DNA of 64,000 nt from Roseiarcus sp963772555 (lineage in GTDB: Bacteria > Pseudomonadota > Alphaproteobacteria > Rhizobiales > Beijerinckiaceae). Shown in pieces: positions 8,714-17,519 of this stretch. Every line of letters begins with the position of its first letter. The first letter of the stretch is position 1. The notes beneath the pieces were generated by a model. It worked only from the letters and a program-made list of their open reading frames with translations. It ran no database searches and was not told the DNA's origin. The stretch covers positions 124,001 through 188,000 of the forward strand of contig CAVYXQ010000024.1 of the NCBI GenBank assembly GCA_963772555.1. The letters are read 5' to 3'. The translations under genes were made by a program, and so were the position numbers.

Positions 8714-8728
8714 TAACGTTATGCGTTA
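8714..8728. promoter_or_regulatory. Inverted repeat upstream of higBA, operator candidate
   Basis: TAACG and CGTTA arms separated by TTATG lie 10 bases before the toxin ATG, within an AT-rich promoter-like stretch. HigA antitoxins commonly repress from such sites; here this is inferred from position and symmetry only. Confidence 0.4.
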
Positions 8729-8737
8729 TATTCTTCA

Positions 8738-9019
8738 ATGATAGGAAGCTTCGCCGACCCGGAAACGGCTCGTATTTGGTCGGGCCGGCGAAGCCGACGG
8801 CTCCCCGCCGACATCCAGTCAGTGGCGTTGAGGAAGGTGCGCCTCCTCAATCAGGCTAAAGACTTCAGCGATCTTCGCGCGCCGCCGGGCAATCGACTGG
8901 AGGCGCTAAAGGGTGCACGGGCGGGGCAATATTCGATCCGCGTCAACGACCAATGGCGCATCTGCTTCAACTGGCGGGATGGAGGCCCGGCCGATGTCGA
9001 AATCGTCGATTATCACTGA
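8738..9019 (+). CDS. higB: RelE/HigB-type toxin
   Basis: 93 residues of the HigB (plasmid maintenance killer) branch of RelE toxins, which cleave ribosome-bound mRNA. The family C-terminus is clear: RAGQYSIRVNDQWRICFNW followed by VEIVDYH. The toxin gene comes first, the reverse of most pairs but normal for higBA. It overlaps the antitoxin gene by 26 bases. Confidence 0.9.
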   Translation: MIGSFADPETARIWSGRRSRRLPADIQSVALRKVRLLNQAKDFSDLRAPPGNRLEALKGARAGQYSIRVNDQWRICFNWRDGGPADVEIVDYH

Positions 9020-9311
9020 CCCAGACTGGCTTTCAAATCCGACGCCGGGCGAAATCCTGCTCGAGGAGTTCCTGCGGCCGCTCGCTCTCAGCCAGACCGC
9101 GCTTGCCCGCGCGTTGCGCGTGCCGCCCCGCCGGATCAACGAGATCGTGCTCGGCAAGCGGGCGGTCACCGCCGACACCGATCTGCGTTTGACGCGCTAT
9201 TTCGGTCTCACGCCCGGCTTCTTCCTTGGCTTGCAGGCCGATCACGACCTCATGCAGCGCCGCCGCGAGCTCGGCGCCGATCTCGAACTGATCGCCCCGC
9301 GCGCCGCCTGA
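8994..9311 (+). CDS. higA: HigA-type antitoxin, XRE helix-turn-helix
   Basis: 105 residues with the HigA signature: NPTPGEILLEEFLRPLALSQ followed by the helix-turn-helix ALARALRVPPRRINEIVLGK and the LTRYFGLTPGFFLGLQ segment. ATG 8994 is preferred because a GGAGG at 8981-8985 sits eight bases upstream; ATG 8979 is also in frame. It neutralises HigB and probably represses the operon. Confidence 0.9.
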   Translation: MSKSSIITDPDWLSNPTPGEILLEEFLRPLALSQTALARALRVPPRRINEIVLGKRAVTADTDLRLTRYFGLTPGFFLGLQADHDLMQRRRELGADLELIAPRAA

Positions 9312-9477
9312 TGAGAGCGTGCAGGCGCCGTCGGCGGCGCTTCGCCGATCACATTGCTGCGACCGCAGCTTTTGCGAGGTCGCTTCATCGGCGCGGACAC
9401 AAACCCGCCGCGACTGCATGGGACCCATCAGCGGGGGCGTTCGAGTCGTATTTTGACGATCTGGAAGCGAGCCGACA

Positions 9478-9870
9478 ATGTCCCTTGCCAAGTCTCTGGA
9501 AAGGCTGCAGCCTACCGTTCTCAGCCTCCTTCGCATCGTCGCCGCGCTGTTGTTTCTTCAATCAGGGCTCGAGAAATTCTTCGGGTTCCCGGTGGCCGGG
9601 CCGCCGCTCAGGGGGCTGATCGTCCTCGCGGCCATCATCGAGACGGTCGGAGCCCTGCTTCTGCTCATCGGATTGTTCACCCGGTGGACTGCCTTCATCC
9701 TCTCGGGCGAAATGGCGTTCGCCTATTTCCTCGGGCATGCGCCGAAATCCGTCTATCCGGCGGCGAACGGCGGCAGTCTGGCCGTGCTTTATTGCTTCGT
9801 GTTCCTCTATCTGGTCTTCGCGGGCGGCGGTCCTTTGAGCGTCGATCGGCTGGTGTTGAAGCGGGACTAG
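9478..9870 (+). CDS. DoxX family membrane protein
   Basis: 130 residues with four predicted transmembrane helices (starting near residues 14, 45, 70 and 100) and the family-typical RIVAALLFLQSGLEKFFGF opening. DoxX proteins are small quinone-related or redox-associated membrane proteins; the precise role of this branch is unknown. It stands alone. Confidence 0.85.
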   Translation: MSLAKSLERLQPTVLSLLRIVAALLFLQSGLEKFFGFPVAGPPLRGLIVLAAIIETVGALLLLIGLFTRWTAFILSGEMAFAYFLGHAPKSVYPAANGGSLAVLYCFVFLYLVFAGGGPLSVDRLVLKRD

Positions 9871-10121
9871 CGCGCCGCGCTGCCGCTCCCCTGCCCGACG
9901 ACGCCGCGCGTTTGATGGCAGGTCGGCTCGGGCGGGCGGCCGCGGCCTTTGAAAAAGCGCAATTCCATGCCTAAAGGAAGACTTCGAAATTCGGCCGGAC
10001 CATCCTTGCCTTGGGCCATTTCAACGGCCCAGAGTGACGCTCCTCCCCCCAAAATCGAAACCTGACGATGATTTCGCCCCGCGAGGTCTCGTTCTCATTA
10101 CTGACATCCAAGAGGGACGTC

Positions 10122-10331
10122 ATGGCTATAGGCACGGTAAAGTGGTACAATCCCGAAAAAGGCTTCGGTTTTATTCAACCGGATGACGGCGGCAAGGATG
10201 CTTTCGTTCATGTCAGCGCGGTCGAGCGCGCCGGCATGAGCGACTTGCGCGAAGGTCAGAAAGTCAGCTTTGAACTGGTCAAGGACACGCGCACCGGCAA
10301 GATGTCCGCCGACCGGCTCCAGGCCGTCTGA
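10122..10331 (+). CDS. Cold-shock domain protein (CspA family)
   Basis: 69-residue single-stranded nucleic-acid-binding protein of the CspA beta-barrel family. RNP1-like KGFGFIQ and RNP2-like DAFVHVSAV are both intact, after the usual GTVKWYNPE start. It acts as an RNA chaperone. An in-frame upstream extension to 10068 is unlikely because the protein starts at the canonical MAIGTVKW. Its short downstream neighbour is a small unknown gene on the same strand. Confidence 0.93.
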   Translation: MAIGTVKWYNPEKGFGFIQPDDGGKDAFVHVSAVERAGMSDLREGQKVSFELVKDTRTGKMSADRLQAV

Positions 10332-10449
10332 ACGAGGCCTCCTGTCGACGGGCGAATCGCGGAATGTTCCGCCATCGTTGCATTTCGGCGGCTCGCCCGA
10401 CGACCAGGGCCTCCTTCGTGTGTTTTCTTACTTTAAGAGGCGGAATTTG

Positions 10450-10743
10450 ATGGTGCATCGCAAATTTGCGATCGGGCAAATCGTGGACTTCGATACGAGA
10501 GTCGCGCCGATGCCGAGACCCAATGGTCCTTTCGAGGTGGTGCGCGTGCTGCCGGCGGAAGACGCCAATTCTCAGACCTATCGAATCAAGAGCAAGTCGG
10601 AACCCTTCGAGCGGAGCGTCAAGGAATACGAAATCGTCGCCGCCGACTTGCCGGCGACCGATCGCGCCGCCAACTCGGCGCAGTGGCTCAGCGCCGGTTC
10701 CGCGCGTGAACTCCAGGCGTCACGGCTCTTCCGGTCGCGCTGA
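10450..10743 (+). CDS. Small hypothetical protein
   Basis: 97 residues starting MVHRKFAIGQIVDFDTRVAPMP; a TATCGAATC-rich stretch encodes QTYRIKSKSEPFERSVKEYE. The pattern IGQIVDF...PFEVVRVLPAE suggests a small beta-barrel. I believe it is a conserved alphaproteobacterial small protein, but I cannot name its function. It follows the cold-shock gene by 118 bases on the same strand, with GAGGCGGA upstream of ATG. Confidence 0.65.
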   Translation: MVHRKFAIGQIVDFDTRVAPMPRPNGPFEVVRVLPAEDANSQTYRIKSKSEPFERSVKEYEIVAADLPATDRAANSAQWLSAGSARELQASRLFRSR

Positions 10744-10750
10744 CCGCTGC

Positions 10751-11638
10751 TCACCGCCGCGGCCAGTTGACCAGCCCGACGCCCATGACGACGAGCGCGA
10801 TGGCGAGGGCGAAGCCCGGCGTCACGGCTTCGGCGAAGACGAGCCAGCCGGCGAACACGCCGACGAGCGGCGTGACGAAGGTGAAGGCCGAAAGCTGCGG
10901 GGCCGGATGGCGCCCCAGCAGCCAGAACCAGGCCGCATAGCTCAAGCCGACCACGACGATTCCCTGCCAGAGAAGCGCGGCAAGCGTCGCGGCGGAAAGA
11001 TGCGTGGGCGCCGCTTCTCCGAACGCCGCCGCGGCAAAAGGCGCGATCAGCGCCGCGGCGACGATCTGATAGAGCAGCACTTTCATCGGATCGGCCCGGC
11101 GCAGCGGCGTCGCCGTGATGACGAGAGTGGTCGCCGCCCAGAGCGCCGCGGCGAGCAGCGCCAGCGCATCGCCGCGCCGCCCTCCGCCGGACGTGTGTCC
11201 CGCCAAGCCGACGCCGACGCCCAGAAAGGCGAACGCCAGGCCGAGCCATTGGATCGGCCTCAGCCGTTCGTCCTTCAGAAAGACGACGGCCCCCAGCGCA
11301 ACGAAGAACGGCGCGGCGTAGATGAAAACGGTCGCGCGCGCCACGGTGGTCCAGCGCAGCGACTCGTAGAGGGCGATGAACTCGGCGGTGAAGAGCACGC
11401 CCGCAAGCGCGCCCGCCGCTTCCGTCCCGTCGATCCGAAACAGCCGCCGCCCGGTCGCCGCCGCGACGGCGATGACCCCGATGGCGCCGATCGCCGAGCG
11501 AATCCCCGTCTGCGCGATCGGCCCGACCTCGGGGAGAGCGATCTTTACGACGACCTGATTGAAGCCCCAAATGGCGCAGAGCGCGAGGGTGAGCGCGGCG
11601 GCGAAGCGGTCGAGGGGGCGGGTCTTCTTCTCGCGCAT
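10751..11638 (-). CDS. EamA/DMT-superfamily transporter
   Basis: 295 residues with ten predicted transmembrane helices in two EamA repeats: CAIWGFNQVVVKIALP opens the first and LLAAALWAATTLVI the second. Members export amino acids or metabolites. The substrate is unknown. It is convergent with the small gene upstream and has no obvious operon partner. A second, different EamA gene lies at 27604. Confidence 0.87.
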   Translation of the reverse strand: MREKKTRPLDRFAAALTLALCAIWGFNQVVVKIALPEVGPIAQTGIRSAIGAIGVIAVAAATGRRLFRIDGTEAAGALAGVLFTAEFIALYESLRWTTVARATVFIYAAPFFVALGAVVFLKDERLRPIQWLGLAFAFLGVGVGLAGHTSGGGRRGDALALLAAALWAATTLVITATPLRRADPMKVLLYQIVAAALIAPFAAAAFGEAAPTHLSAATLAALLWQGIVVVGLSYAAWFWLLGRHPAPQLSAFTFVTPLVGVFAGWLVFAEAVTPGFALAIALVVMGVGLVNWPRR

Positions 11639-11834
11639 CGAAGCGGCATGGACTCTCGCAGGGTCTCAGATCAAGCCAAACATTCAAAGCGCCGGTGGAC
11701 TGTGTTTGTCCGCCTGGAGGATCGTCGCGTTCGCCTGCGCAAGGCGGACTGCGCAAGGGCAAAAGATGGTTGATGGCGCCCGAGCGCGGCTGGCGGGATT
11801 CGGACCCCTACCGTCAACCGACGTTATGTACGCA

Positions 11835-12106
11835 AAATCAATCGGATATGGCGCTATCCTCGCGCGTTGGCGCAGCAGAGCCGGCTCTGACGGGCCGCTT
11901 CCGCGCTCGATTCCCTGTTCCTTGGCTGAACAGGGAAAGTCATTTCCCTGTTCCTTCTTTACCTTGCGCACGAGCCCATCCGCTGAACGGCATGAAATCC
12001 CATGGATTTGCGGTAACGCTCGAGGAGCGGCGGGGGCGCTTTTTTTGTTTCGCAGGGAATATCAGGGAATATCACGGAAAAACAGGCGGACTGGCTCGAG
12101 GACGTC
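11835..12106 (+). repeat. Dispersed repeat, copy A
   Basis: About 270 bases. It shares long blocks with copy B (41070-41310 plus 43061-43119) and copy C (45751-45970, inverted). Shared elements in order are: CGCAGCAGAGCCGGCTC (A and B), alternating TTCCCTGTTC / GAACAGGGAA motifs, CGCACGAGC followed by ATCCGCTGAACG, CGGGGGCGCTTTTTT, tandem AGGGAATATC units and ACGGAAAAACAGGCGG. It has no coding capacity. The alternating GAACAGGGAA motifs could fold into a hairpin. Confidence 0.8.
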
Positions 12107-12229
12107 CTTTGCCTCCGCAGGGGCGGTCCCGGCCTCCCTTTTGGCCGACGCCGGGCCTTGACAACGCACAATTCCTGCAACGAAGAACTCGGGCCAGAAA
12201 TTTCGAACGCAACGCGAAGGAGCGGGGGG

Positions 12230-13462
12230 ATGACGGATATCGCCAGGGAGATGGATTTCGCCACGGCCGCCGGGGTCGCGAGCGGCGAAACGGGCGGCAT
12301 CGGAGAGTTCCTCGCCTCGCACGGCGGGCCGTTCTTTGAACTGCAGCGCCGGGTCGGCGCGCTCGAGGAAGACGCCCTGCACGCCGGCCGGAGGGCCGCG
12401 ATGTTCGTCGGGCTCTCCTGGGGCGTCCCCCTGCTTCTCAGCCTTCTGCAGGGCCGCGCTTTCGGGCCGGCGGACCTTCACCCCTATCTGCTCGACTTCG
12501 GCGCCTGGGCCCGATTTTTCATCGCCACCGGCCTCTTTCTCCTGGCCGAGCAGCAGGTCGAATATGGATTGCGCGGCAAGCTCGGCCAGTTCGTCCGCGC
12601 GCCGGTGCTTGCGCCCGAATCGTTCAAAGCAGCCGCCGCCGGGGTGGTGAAGGCGCTGAAGCTGAGAGACTCGGGCGTGGCCGAACTCGTCTGTCTCGCC
12701 CTGGCGATCGGCGGCGCGCTGGCGTGGCTCGAGCATCTGCTCGGCGCCGACAGCTCGAGCTGGGCGGTTCAGGTCGCCGCCGACGGCGCGCATGTCACGC
12801 TGGCCGGATGGTGGTCTGTCATCTGCAGCGCGCCACTCTTCTATTTCCTGCTCATGCGTGGACTGTGGCGCTATTTCGTCTGGGCGATGCTCGTCTGGCG
12901 CATCGCCTCGCTCAAGCTGCGGCTCGTCGCCACCCATCCTGACGGCAAGGCGGGGCTCGGCTTCATCGCCGACTACCCGAACGCCTATTCGATGTTCGTC
13001 TTCGGATTGAGTTCGTCCATGGCGATCACCGTCGTGCGGCACGTCTTCGAAGCCAACATCTCCTCGGTCACCTTCGGCTACATCATCGCCGGCTGGCTCG
13101 CGATCGTGTTCGCGTTGTTCGCCTTCCCGCTGCTGGCGTTCTCCTGGCCGCTTGCCGAGCTCAAGCAGCGCTCGCTGCAGATTCTGGGCGCCCGAGCGAC
13201 GCGTTTTCACCGGGCGGCGGAGCGTGCAATCATTGGCCGCAACGTCGTGGCCGACGACGCCTCGGAAGCCGATCCGGACCATGCCGTCGCCGACCCGTCG
13301 GCGCAGTACGCCGTGTCGCAAAAGCTCTCGGTCTTCGTCATGAGCCGCGCGGCCATCGCCCCCTTGGCCGCCGCGGCGCTCGTGCCCTTCGCCATCGCCG
13401 GCGCGACCATGCTTCCCTATAAGGAAGTGTTCTCGCTGGTGAAAAAGCTGCTGATCCTTTAG
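12230..13462 (+). CDS. Polytopic membrane protein, unknown function
   Basis: 410 residues; ATG 12230 follows GGAGCGGGGGG. About seven hydrophobic segments are visible, for example AAMFVGLSWGVPLLLSLL (about 60-80), FFIATGLFLLAEQQVEYG, a paired WSVICSAPLFYFLLMRGLW / YFVWAMLVWRI, and FGYIIAGWLAIVFALFAFPL. A soluble Arg-rich stretch (about 310-355) precedes the last helix. I do not recognise the family. It follows repeat copy A and is convergent with the lipoprotein gene. Confidence 0.75.
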   Translation: MTDIAREMDFATAAGVASGETGGIGEFLASHGGPFFELQRRVGALEEDALHAGRRAAMFVGLSWGVPLLLSLLQGRAFGPADLHPYLLDFGAWARFFIATGLFLLAEQQVEYGLRGKLGQFVRAPVLAPESFKAAAAGVVKALKLRDSGVAELVCLALAIGGALAWLEHLLGADSSSWAVQVAADGAHVTLAGWWSVICSAPLFYFLLMRGLWRYFVWAMLVWRIASLKLRLVATHPDGKAGLGFIADYPNAYSMFVFGLSSSMAITVVRHVFEANISSVTFGYIIAGWLAIVFALFAFPLLAFSWPLAELKQRSLQILGARATRFHRAAERAIIGRNVVADDASEADPDHAVADPSAQYAVSQKLSVFVMSRAAIAPLAAAALVPFAIAGATMLPYKEVFSLVKKLLIL

Positions 13463-13499
13463 CGCCGAGCGCGATCGCCGACGGGCCGCCCGGACAAGT

Positions 13500-13533
13500 A
13501 GGGCGGCGGGCCCTTCTTGGGACCCGCCGCCCT
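13500..13533. terminator. Bidirectional hairpin between convergent genes
   Basis: AGGGCGGCGGG and CCCGCCGCCCT form an 11-base stem around a 12-base loop, 37 bases past the stop of the membrane protein gene and 100 bases before the stop of the converging lipoprotein gene. There is no U-run, so termination is probable rather than certain. Confidence 0.45.
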
Positions 13534-13634
13534 GATCGGCCGCTTCGGGGACTTTATCTTCTGTCGCGAAAACCCCGAGCGACCCTGGCGATGTCCAGAG
13601 GGGAGAGGCTGGATCTCGCCATATCGCCGGGTGT

Positions 13635-14786
13635 TCAGAGGCCGGCGAGATACTGGGTCGGATCGACCGGCGTCGAGCCCTTGCGCAGCTCGAAGTGGAG
13701 CTGCGGCGAGTTGACGTTGCCGGTGTCGCCGGACTTGGCGATGATCTGGCCGCGCTTGACGGTCTCGCCGCGCTTGACGTCGAGTTCGCCATTGTCGGCG
13801 TAGGCGGTGACGAAGCCGTTCGGGTGCTTGATCAGCACCAGATTGCCGTAGCCCTTGAGCCCGTCGCCGGCATAGACGACCACCCCGTTCTCGGCCGCGC
13901 GCACCGAGGTGCCGGCAGGCACCGAAATGTTGATGCCGTCGTTGCCGCCGGCCTTGAAGCCTTCGATGATTCGCCCGCGCGCCGGCCAGCGGAACTCGGG
14001 CGAGGCCGCGGACGCGTCGGCTTCGGCGGTCTTCGGCGTGGCCGCCTTCGAATCGACGTTGGCCGCCGGGGTCTCCTCGATCGTCGGTTTCTTGCCGGCA
14101 GGCTTGGCCGGCTCGGTCTTGGCGACGACGGTCTTCGTCGCGTCGTCCTTCGCCTTCTTCTCGGCGGCCTTTTCCTCGGCCTTCGTCCTTTTCGCCTTGG
14201 CCGAGTCCGGTTCGGAACTGGACGCGAGCTCCTCGGCCTTCTTCTTGCCGCGCTTGGTCGAGCTGTCGGCGATTTCCTTGTTCGAGGCGCCATGGTCGCG
14301 CTCGTCGGCCTTGGCGACAGCCCGGCCGGCGCCGGCATTGTAGACCGGCACGATCATTCGCATGCCGCCCTTGACCTCGGAAGCGCTCGTCAGCCCGTTG
14401 GCGCTGAGGAGCGCCGCGGCCGGGACGCCGTACCGGCCCGAGAGCGAATCGAGGGTTTCGCCCTGCGCGACGATGACCGGCGAGCCGCCGACGGGACTCC
14501 AGCCCACGGCCGAGCCGCCGACCGCCTGCGGCTTCGCCGACGCCGCCGGCAGCGGAGCGCTGGCGACAGTCCGCGGCGGCGCGAGCGGCGCTGCGGCCAC
14601 CTTACTGGCGGGCGCGCCCGCTGCGGGCTGGGCGGCCGAGGTTTGCGAGGCGAAGGGATTAGAGAAGCCGCCGTCGGAAAAGCGGCTGACGTCGGCCGAG
14701 CAGCCGGAAAGCCAGACGAGAGCAAGCCCAGTCAGCGCAAGACGCGGAACAGCGCGTCCGCCGAGAAACGCAAGGCGATCACTCAT
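13635..14786 (-). CDS. LysM/M23 (LytM) lipoprotein, NlpD-like amidase activator
   Basis: 383 residues from ATG 14786. A lipobox (LVWLSGC) ends the signal sequence, so it is probably a lipoprotein. A LysM domain (VIVAQGETLDSLSGRYGV to MIVPVYNAG) follows, then a long Lys/Ala/Glu-rich linker, then an M23 domain at the C-terminus (about residues 275-380). The domain is degenerate: the usual HxGID is NDGINI and the usual HLHFE is QLHFE. Loss of zinc ligands is the hallmark of NlpD/EnvC-type activators of cell-wall amidases, so it probably controls septal peptidoglycan splitting. The surE-pcm-lysM order supports this. Confidence 0.87.
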   Translation of the reverse strand: MSDRLAFLGGRAVPRLALTGLALVWLSGCSADVSRFSDGGFSNPFASQTSAAQPAAGAPASKVAAAPLAPPRTVASAPLPAASAKPQAVGGSAVGWSPVGGSPVIVAQGETLDSLSGRYGVPAAALLSANGLTSASEVKGGMRMIVPVYNAGAGRAVAKADERDHGASNKEIADSSTKRGKKKAEELASSSEPDSAKAKRTKAEEKAAEKKAKDDATKTVVAKTEPAKPAGKKPTIEETPAANVDSKAATPKTAEADASAASPEFRWPARGRIIEGFKAGGNDGINISVPAGTSVRAAENGVVVYAGDGLKGYGNLVLIKHPNGFVTAYADNGELDVKRGETVKRGQIIAKSGDTGNVNSPQLHFELRKGSTPVDPTQYLAGL

Positions 14787-14910
14787 TTGTTTGAACCCAC
14801 GACTTAACGCGACCGGAAACATGGCGAATGTGCGCCGATCGGGTTAAGGGAAGGTTTAAGATGAATTTTTTCTGCGGCCGATCGCTGCAATTCGCCGCGT
14901 GCGTCCAGCC

Positions 14911-15597
14911 TCAAAGCGCGCGCGAGAGGCCGCGCTCGAGCGGTCTGAGCGCCCGCGCGGGCCCGATTTCGACAAGCCCGACCGGTCCTTGCGCCGGAAC
15001 GGTGAGGCGGACGATGCGCTGCTGGTTTTGTCCCGGACCGGCGAAGGCCGAAACGAGAACGCCCTCCCCGCGGATGAGCTTGAGGAATTCCGGCGGCGGC
15101 GCCTCGATCAGCCCGTGCACGACGACCTTGTCGAAGCAATCGCCGGACTCGTGCAAATCGAACCCGTTCCGCCACAGCACCGTCACGTTCATGAGCCCGA
15201 ACGCCGAGATCCGGGCGGAGGCCTCGAGCGCCAGCGTCTGGAAGCGTTCGAGCGACACCACCTCCTTCGCAAGTTGCGCGAGCAAAGCCGTGCAATAGCC
15301 GGTTCCGGTTCCAATTTCGCAGACCCGGTCGGCCGGCGTCAGCTCCAGCGCGGCGACCATGGCGGCGAGCACGGACGGGGGCGGCGACGTCTGCCCGCAA
15401 CCAATCGGCAGCGCCATGTCGCGACCGGAGATGTCGGCGAAGCGCTGCGGCATGAAGAGCGCCCGCGGAGCGCGTTCGAGCGCGCGCAAAAGGTCGATAT
15501 CGTCGATTCCCCTCGTGCGCATGGCGAGGGTGAACTGGGCCCGTTCCTCCGCCTCCGACTCGCTCACGTTTTCCCCTTCGGCGCTCGCCCGGCTCAC
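14911..15597 (-). CDS. pcm: Protein-L-isoaspartate O-methyltransferase
   Basis: 228 residues. Repairs or marks isoaspartyl sites using S-adenosylmethionine. The N-terminal MRTRGIDDIDLLRALERAPR helix, the QTSPPPSVLAAMV substrate segment and SAM-binding motif I VCEIGTGTGYCTALLA are all present. Post-motif LERFQTLA follows, but the later FDKVVVHG replaces the more common FDxIxVTAA, so the branch is divergent. It starts with GTG 15597 overlapping the surE stop as GTGA, hence co-translation with surE. Confidence 0.9.
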   Translation of the reverse strand: MSRASAEGENVSESEAEERAQFTLAMRTRGIDDIDLLRALERAPRALFMPQRFADISGRDMALPIGCGQTSPPPSVLAAMVAALELTPADRVCEIGTGTGYCTALLAQLAKEVVSLERFQTLALEASARISAFGLMNVTVLWRNGFDLHESGDCFDKVVVHGLIEAPPPEFLKLIRGEGVLVSAFAGPGQNQQRIVRLTVPAQGPVGLVEIGPARALRPLERGLSRAL

Positions 15598-16364
15598 CGC
15601 GTCGCGAACGCCTTCTCATAGAAGAGACGCTGGCCATCGTCGGTCAGATCGAGGCGCAGCGGCGTCACCGAAATCCGATTCGCGGCCAGGGCCGCGAGAT
15701 CCGTATCGTCCTCGAACTGGATTTCGCCGCGCTGGAACATCAGCCAGAAATAGGGAAAGCCGCGTCCGTCGCGCCGTTCTTCGACCCGCATCAGCTCGGC
15801 GTTGCGCTGGCCCTGGCGGGTGAAGGCGATTCCCTTGACCGCGTCCGCTTTGCAGGGGGGAAAATTGACGTTGACGAGGCCGCCGCGCGGGATGCCGGCG
15901 GCGACGATCTTGCGAATCAATGGCGCGGCGTGCGCCTCCGCCGCGTCCCATTCGATCGTCGCCCTGCCCTGCGCGCCGCCATAGGCCTGCGATAACGCGA
16001 TCGAGGGAATGCCGAGCATCGCCCCTTCCATCGCGCCGGCGATCGTGCCGGAATAGGTCACGTCCTCGGCGACGTTCTGGCCCCGGTTCACCCCTGACAG
16101 CACCAGGTCCGGCGGCCGGTCGGCCATGATCTTGCGCACGCCCATAATGACGCAGTCGGTCGGCGTGCCCCTGACAGCGAAATGCCGGGGGCTGACCTCG
16201 CGGAGCCTTAAAGGGTCACTGAGCGAGAGCGAATGGGCGACCCCGGACTGGTCGCTCTCGGGCGCGACCACGACCACGTCGTCGGAGAGCTCGCGGGCGA
16301 TCGCCTCGAGGACGGTCAGGCCGTGCGCATGGATGCCGTCGTCGTTGGTGAGCAAGATTCGCAT
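15594..16364 (-). CDS. surE: 5'/3'-nucleotidase SurE
   Basis: 256 residues of the metal-dependent SurE nucleoside monophosphatase. The catalytic pair Asp8-Asp9 is in ILLTNDDGIHAHG; the Ser and Asn ligands lie in PESDQSGVAHSLS and LVLSGVNRGQN. GTPTDCV follows. It dephosphorylates nucleotides and is stress-associated. It heads the surE-pcm-lysM/M23 operon and is normally downstream of serS in this lineage; here serS lies about 10 kb away. Confidence 0.94.
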   Translation of the reverse strand: MRILLTNDDGIHAHGLTVLEAIARELSDDVVVVAPESDQSGVAHSLSLSDPLRLREVSPRHFAVRGTPTDCVIMGVRKIMADRPPDLVLSGVNRGQNVAEDVTYSGTIAGAMEGAMLGIPSIALSQAYGGAQGRATIEWDAAEAHAAPLIRKIVAAGIPRGGLVNVNFPPCKADAVKGIAFTRQGQRNAELMRVEERRDGRGFPYFWLMFQRGEIQFEDDTDLAALAANRISVTPLRLDLTDDGQRLFYEKAFATR

Positions 16365-16727
16365 CGGGCCTGCCTTTCGGGTGGGCTATACGACGAGGGG
16401 GCGCGCGGTTCCAGCCAGGATAGGCGATTCGGACGACGGCGAGATTGTGGGCCAGGAACGCCGATCGAAGACAAGGGCGCCCTAGGGTCGCCTCCCGACC
16501 GGGGACGGAACGGGACATTTCTGTGACATGGACGCCAACCGCTCGTCAGGTCGGACCCGGCAATTTGGCTCCGCGCCGCCTCGCCCCGGGACCCTTTGCC
16601 AGGGGCGCGCCGACGCTCAAAGATGGCGAAGCGCCGTTACGGAACGCGAGCGGACGCGCCTTCGTCGGCAGCCGGACAACCTGCGACTAGTCGTTTCCGT
16701 CGAAGGATTTTTGACGCCAAATAGACA
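16365..16727. other. Intergenic region at the right edge of the glycan island
   Basis: About 360 bases between the surE start and the acetyltransferase stop. It must carry the surE promoter. I see no gene, tRNA or att-like repeat here that would explain the insertion of the island. Confidence 0.4.
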
Positions 16728-17408
16728 TTAGCAGACCTTTGTGTCTTGTGATATTTTGTGTTCATCGTATTTGCGTCGATAAACTGATCCTTCCGGCAAG
16801 AAGTCACTATTTCTAATCCAGTGGACGTTCTTCTTGACGACCCGGGCTGGATTTCCTCCGATTATGCAATTTTCTTCGTCGAATTTCTTTGTGACGACGC
16901 CGCAGGCGGCGACGATGCATTCTGCCGGAATGGCGGCGCGCTTGTTGATGTAGACCCGCTCGCCAATCCAAACGTGAGCGCCGATAACGACGCCTGTCGA
17001 GACGTCGAGATAATCCCCGGTCTGCGAATCGAAGACAAGATGCGGAGATTCGCCGCAGCGGATCGTAATTCCATTCGAAAACAGGCAATCGTCCCCGATC
17101 GTGAGGCTGTTTCCTGAATTATAGAGCAGGAAGGAGCAGCCGGGCTCGATGGAGAATTGTCGACCAATTCGCAGAGCGGTACGGTGCGCCTTGACATGGT
17201 TGCCGCAAGATATGTTCAGCCCCTTGATCTGATAGAAATCGTCCATAACCACGCAATTATCGTCGCCGTTGATATAAAGACTCAGCGTGCTTGGGACGCG
17301 GGCGTCGCCAATTTCAATCACGTTATTGTCGCCGGACACGTTGAGCGACAAGGTCAAATTAGCGCCGGTGGCCACCGTGTTGTTCTTGCCGTTGATCTGC
17401 ATTTCCAC
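16728..17408 (-). CDS. Left-handed beta-helix acyltransferase
   Basis: 226 residues of hexapeptide-repeat type. The N-terminal half is made of turns such as NINGKNNT, SGDNNVIEIGD and NGDDNCVVMDD. The C-terminal half has the conserved acetyltransferase signature GVVIGAHVWIGERVYI to GGNPARVVKKNVHW. It probably O-acetylates a sugar of the surface polysaccharide made by the neighbouring glycosyltransferases. Base composition is lower in GC than surE. It is last in the minus-strand glycan cluster. Confidence 0.83.
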   Translation of the reverse strand: MEMQINGKNNTVATGANLTLSLNVSGDNNVIEIGDARVPSTLSLYINGDDNCVVMDDFYQIKGLNISCGNHVKAHRTALRIGRQFSIEPGCSFLLYNSGNSLTIGDDCLFSNGITIRCGESPHLVFDSQTGDYLDVSTGVVIGAHVWIGERVYINKRAAIPAECIVAACGVVTKKFDEENCIIGGNPARVVKKNVHWIRNSDFLPEGSVYRRKYDEHKISQDTKVC

Positions 17409-17519
17409 CTCATCGCGGCCTTATGGTACGGAGAACGTTAAATTTGGCCCTTAGGGCAAATTACGCGCCCGGCAAGGCGCCCGCATATCCAGCGATGAGT
17501 TTTGACCTGCCACCACTCT

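Noticed and set aside
11785..11830. Sequence GGGATTCGGACCCC resembling the T-arm of a tRNA on the minus strand
   Set aside because: No acceptor stem, anticodon or D-arm pairing could be completed around it. It may be a short tRNA-like remnant but cannot be called a gene.
12062..13792. Long minus-strand frame (576 codons) opposite the membrane protein gene
   Set aside because: Arg/Glu/Gln-rich composition typical of a shadow frame in high-GC DNA; the plus-strand gene has membrane helices and a ribosome-binding site.
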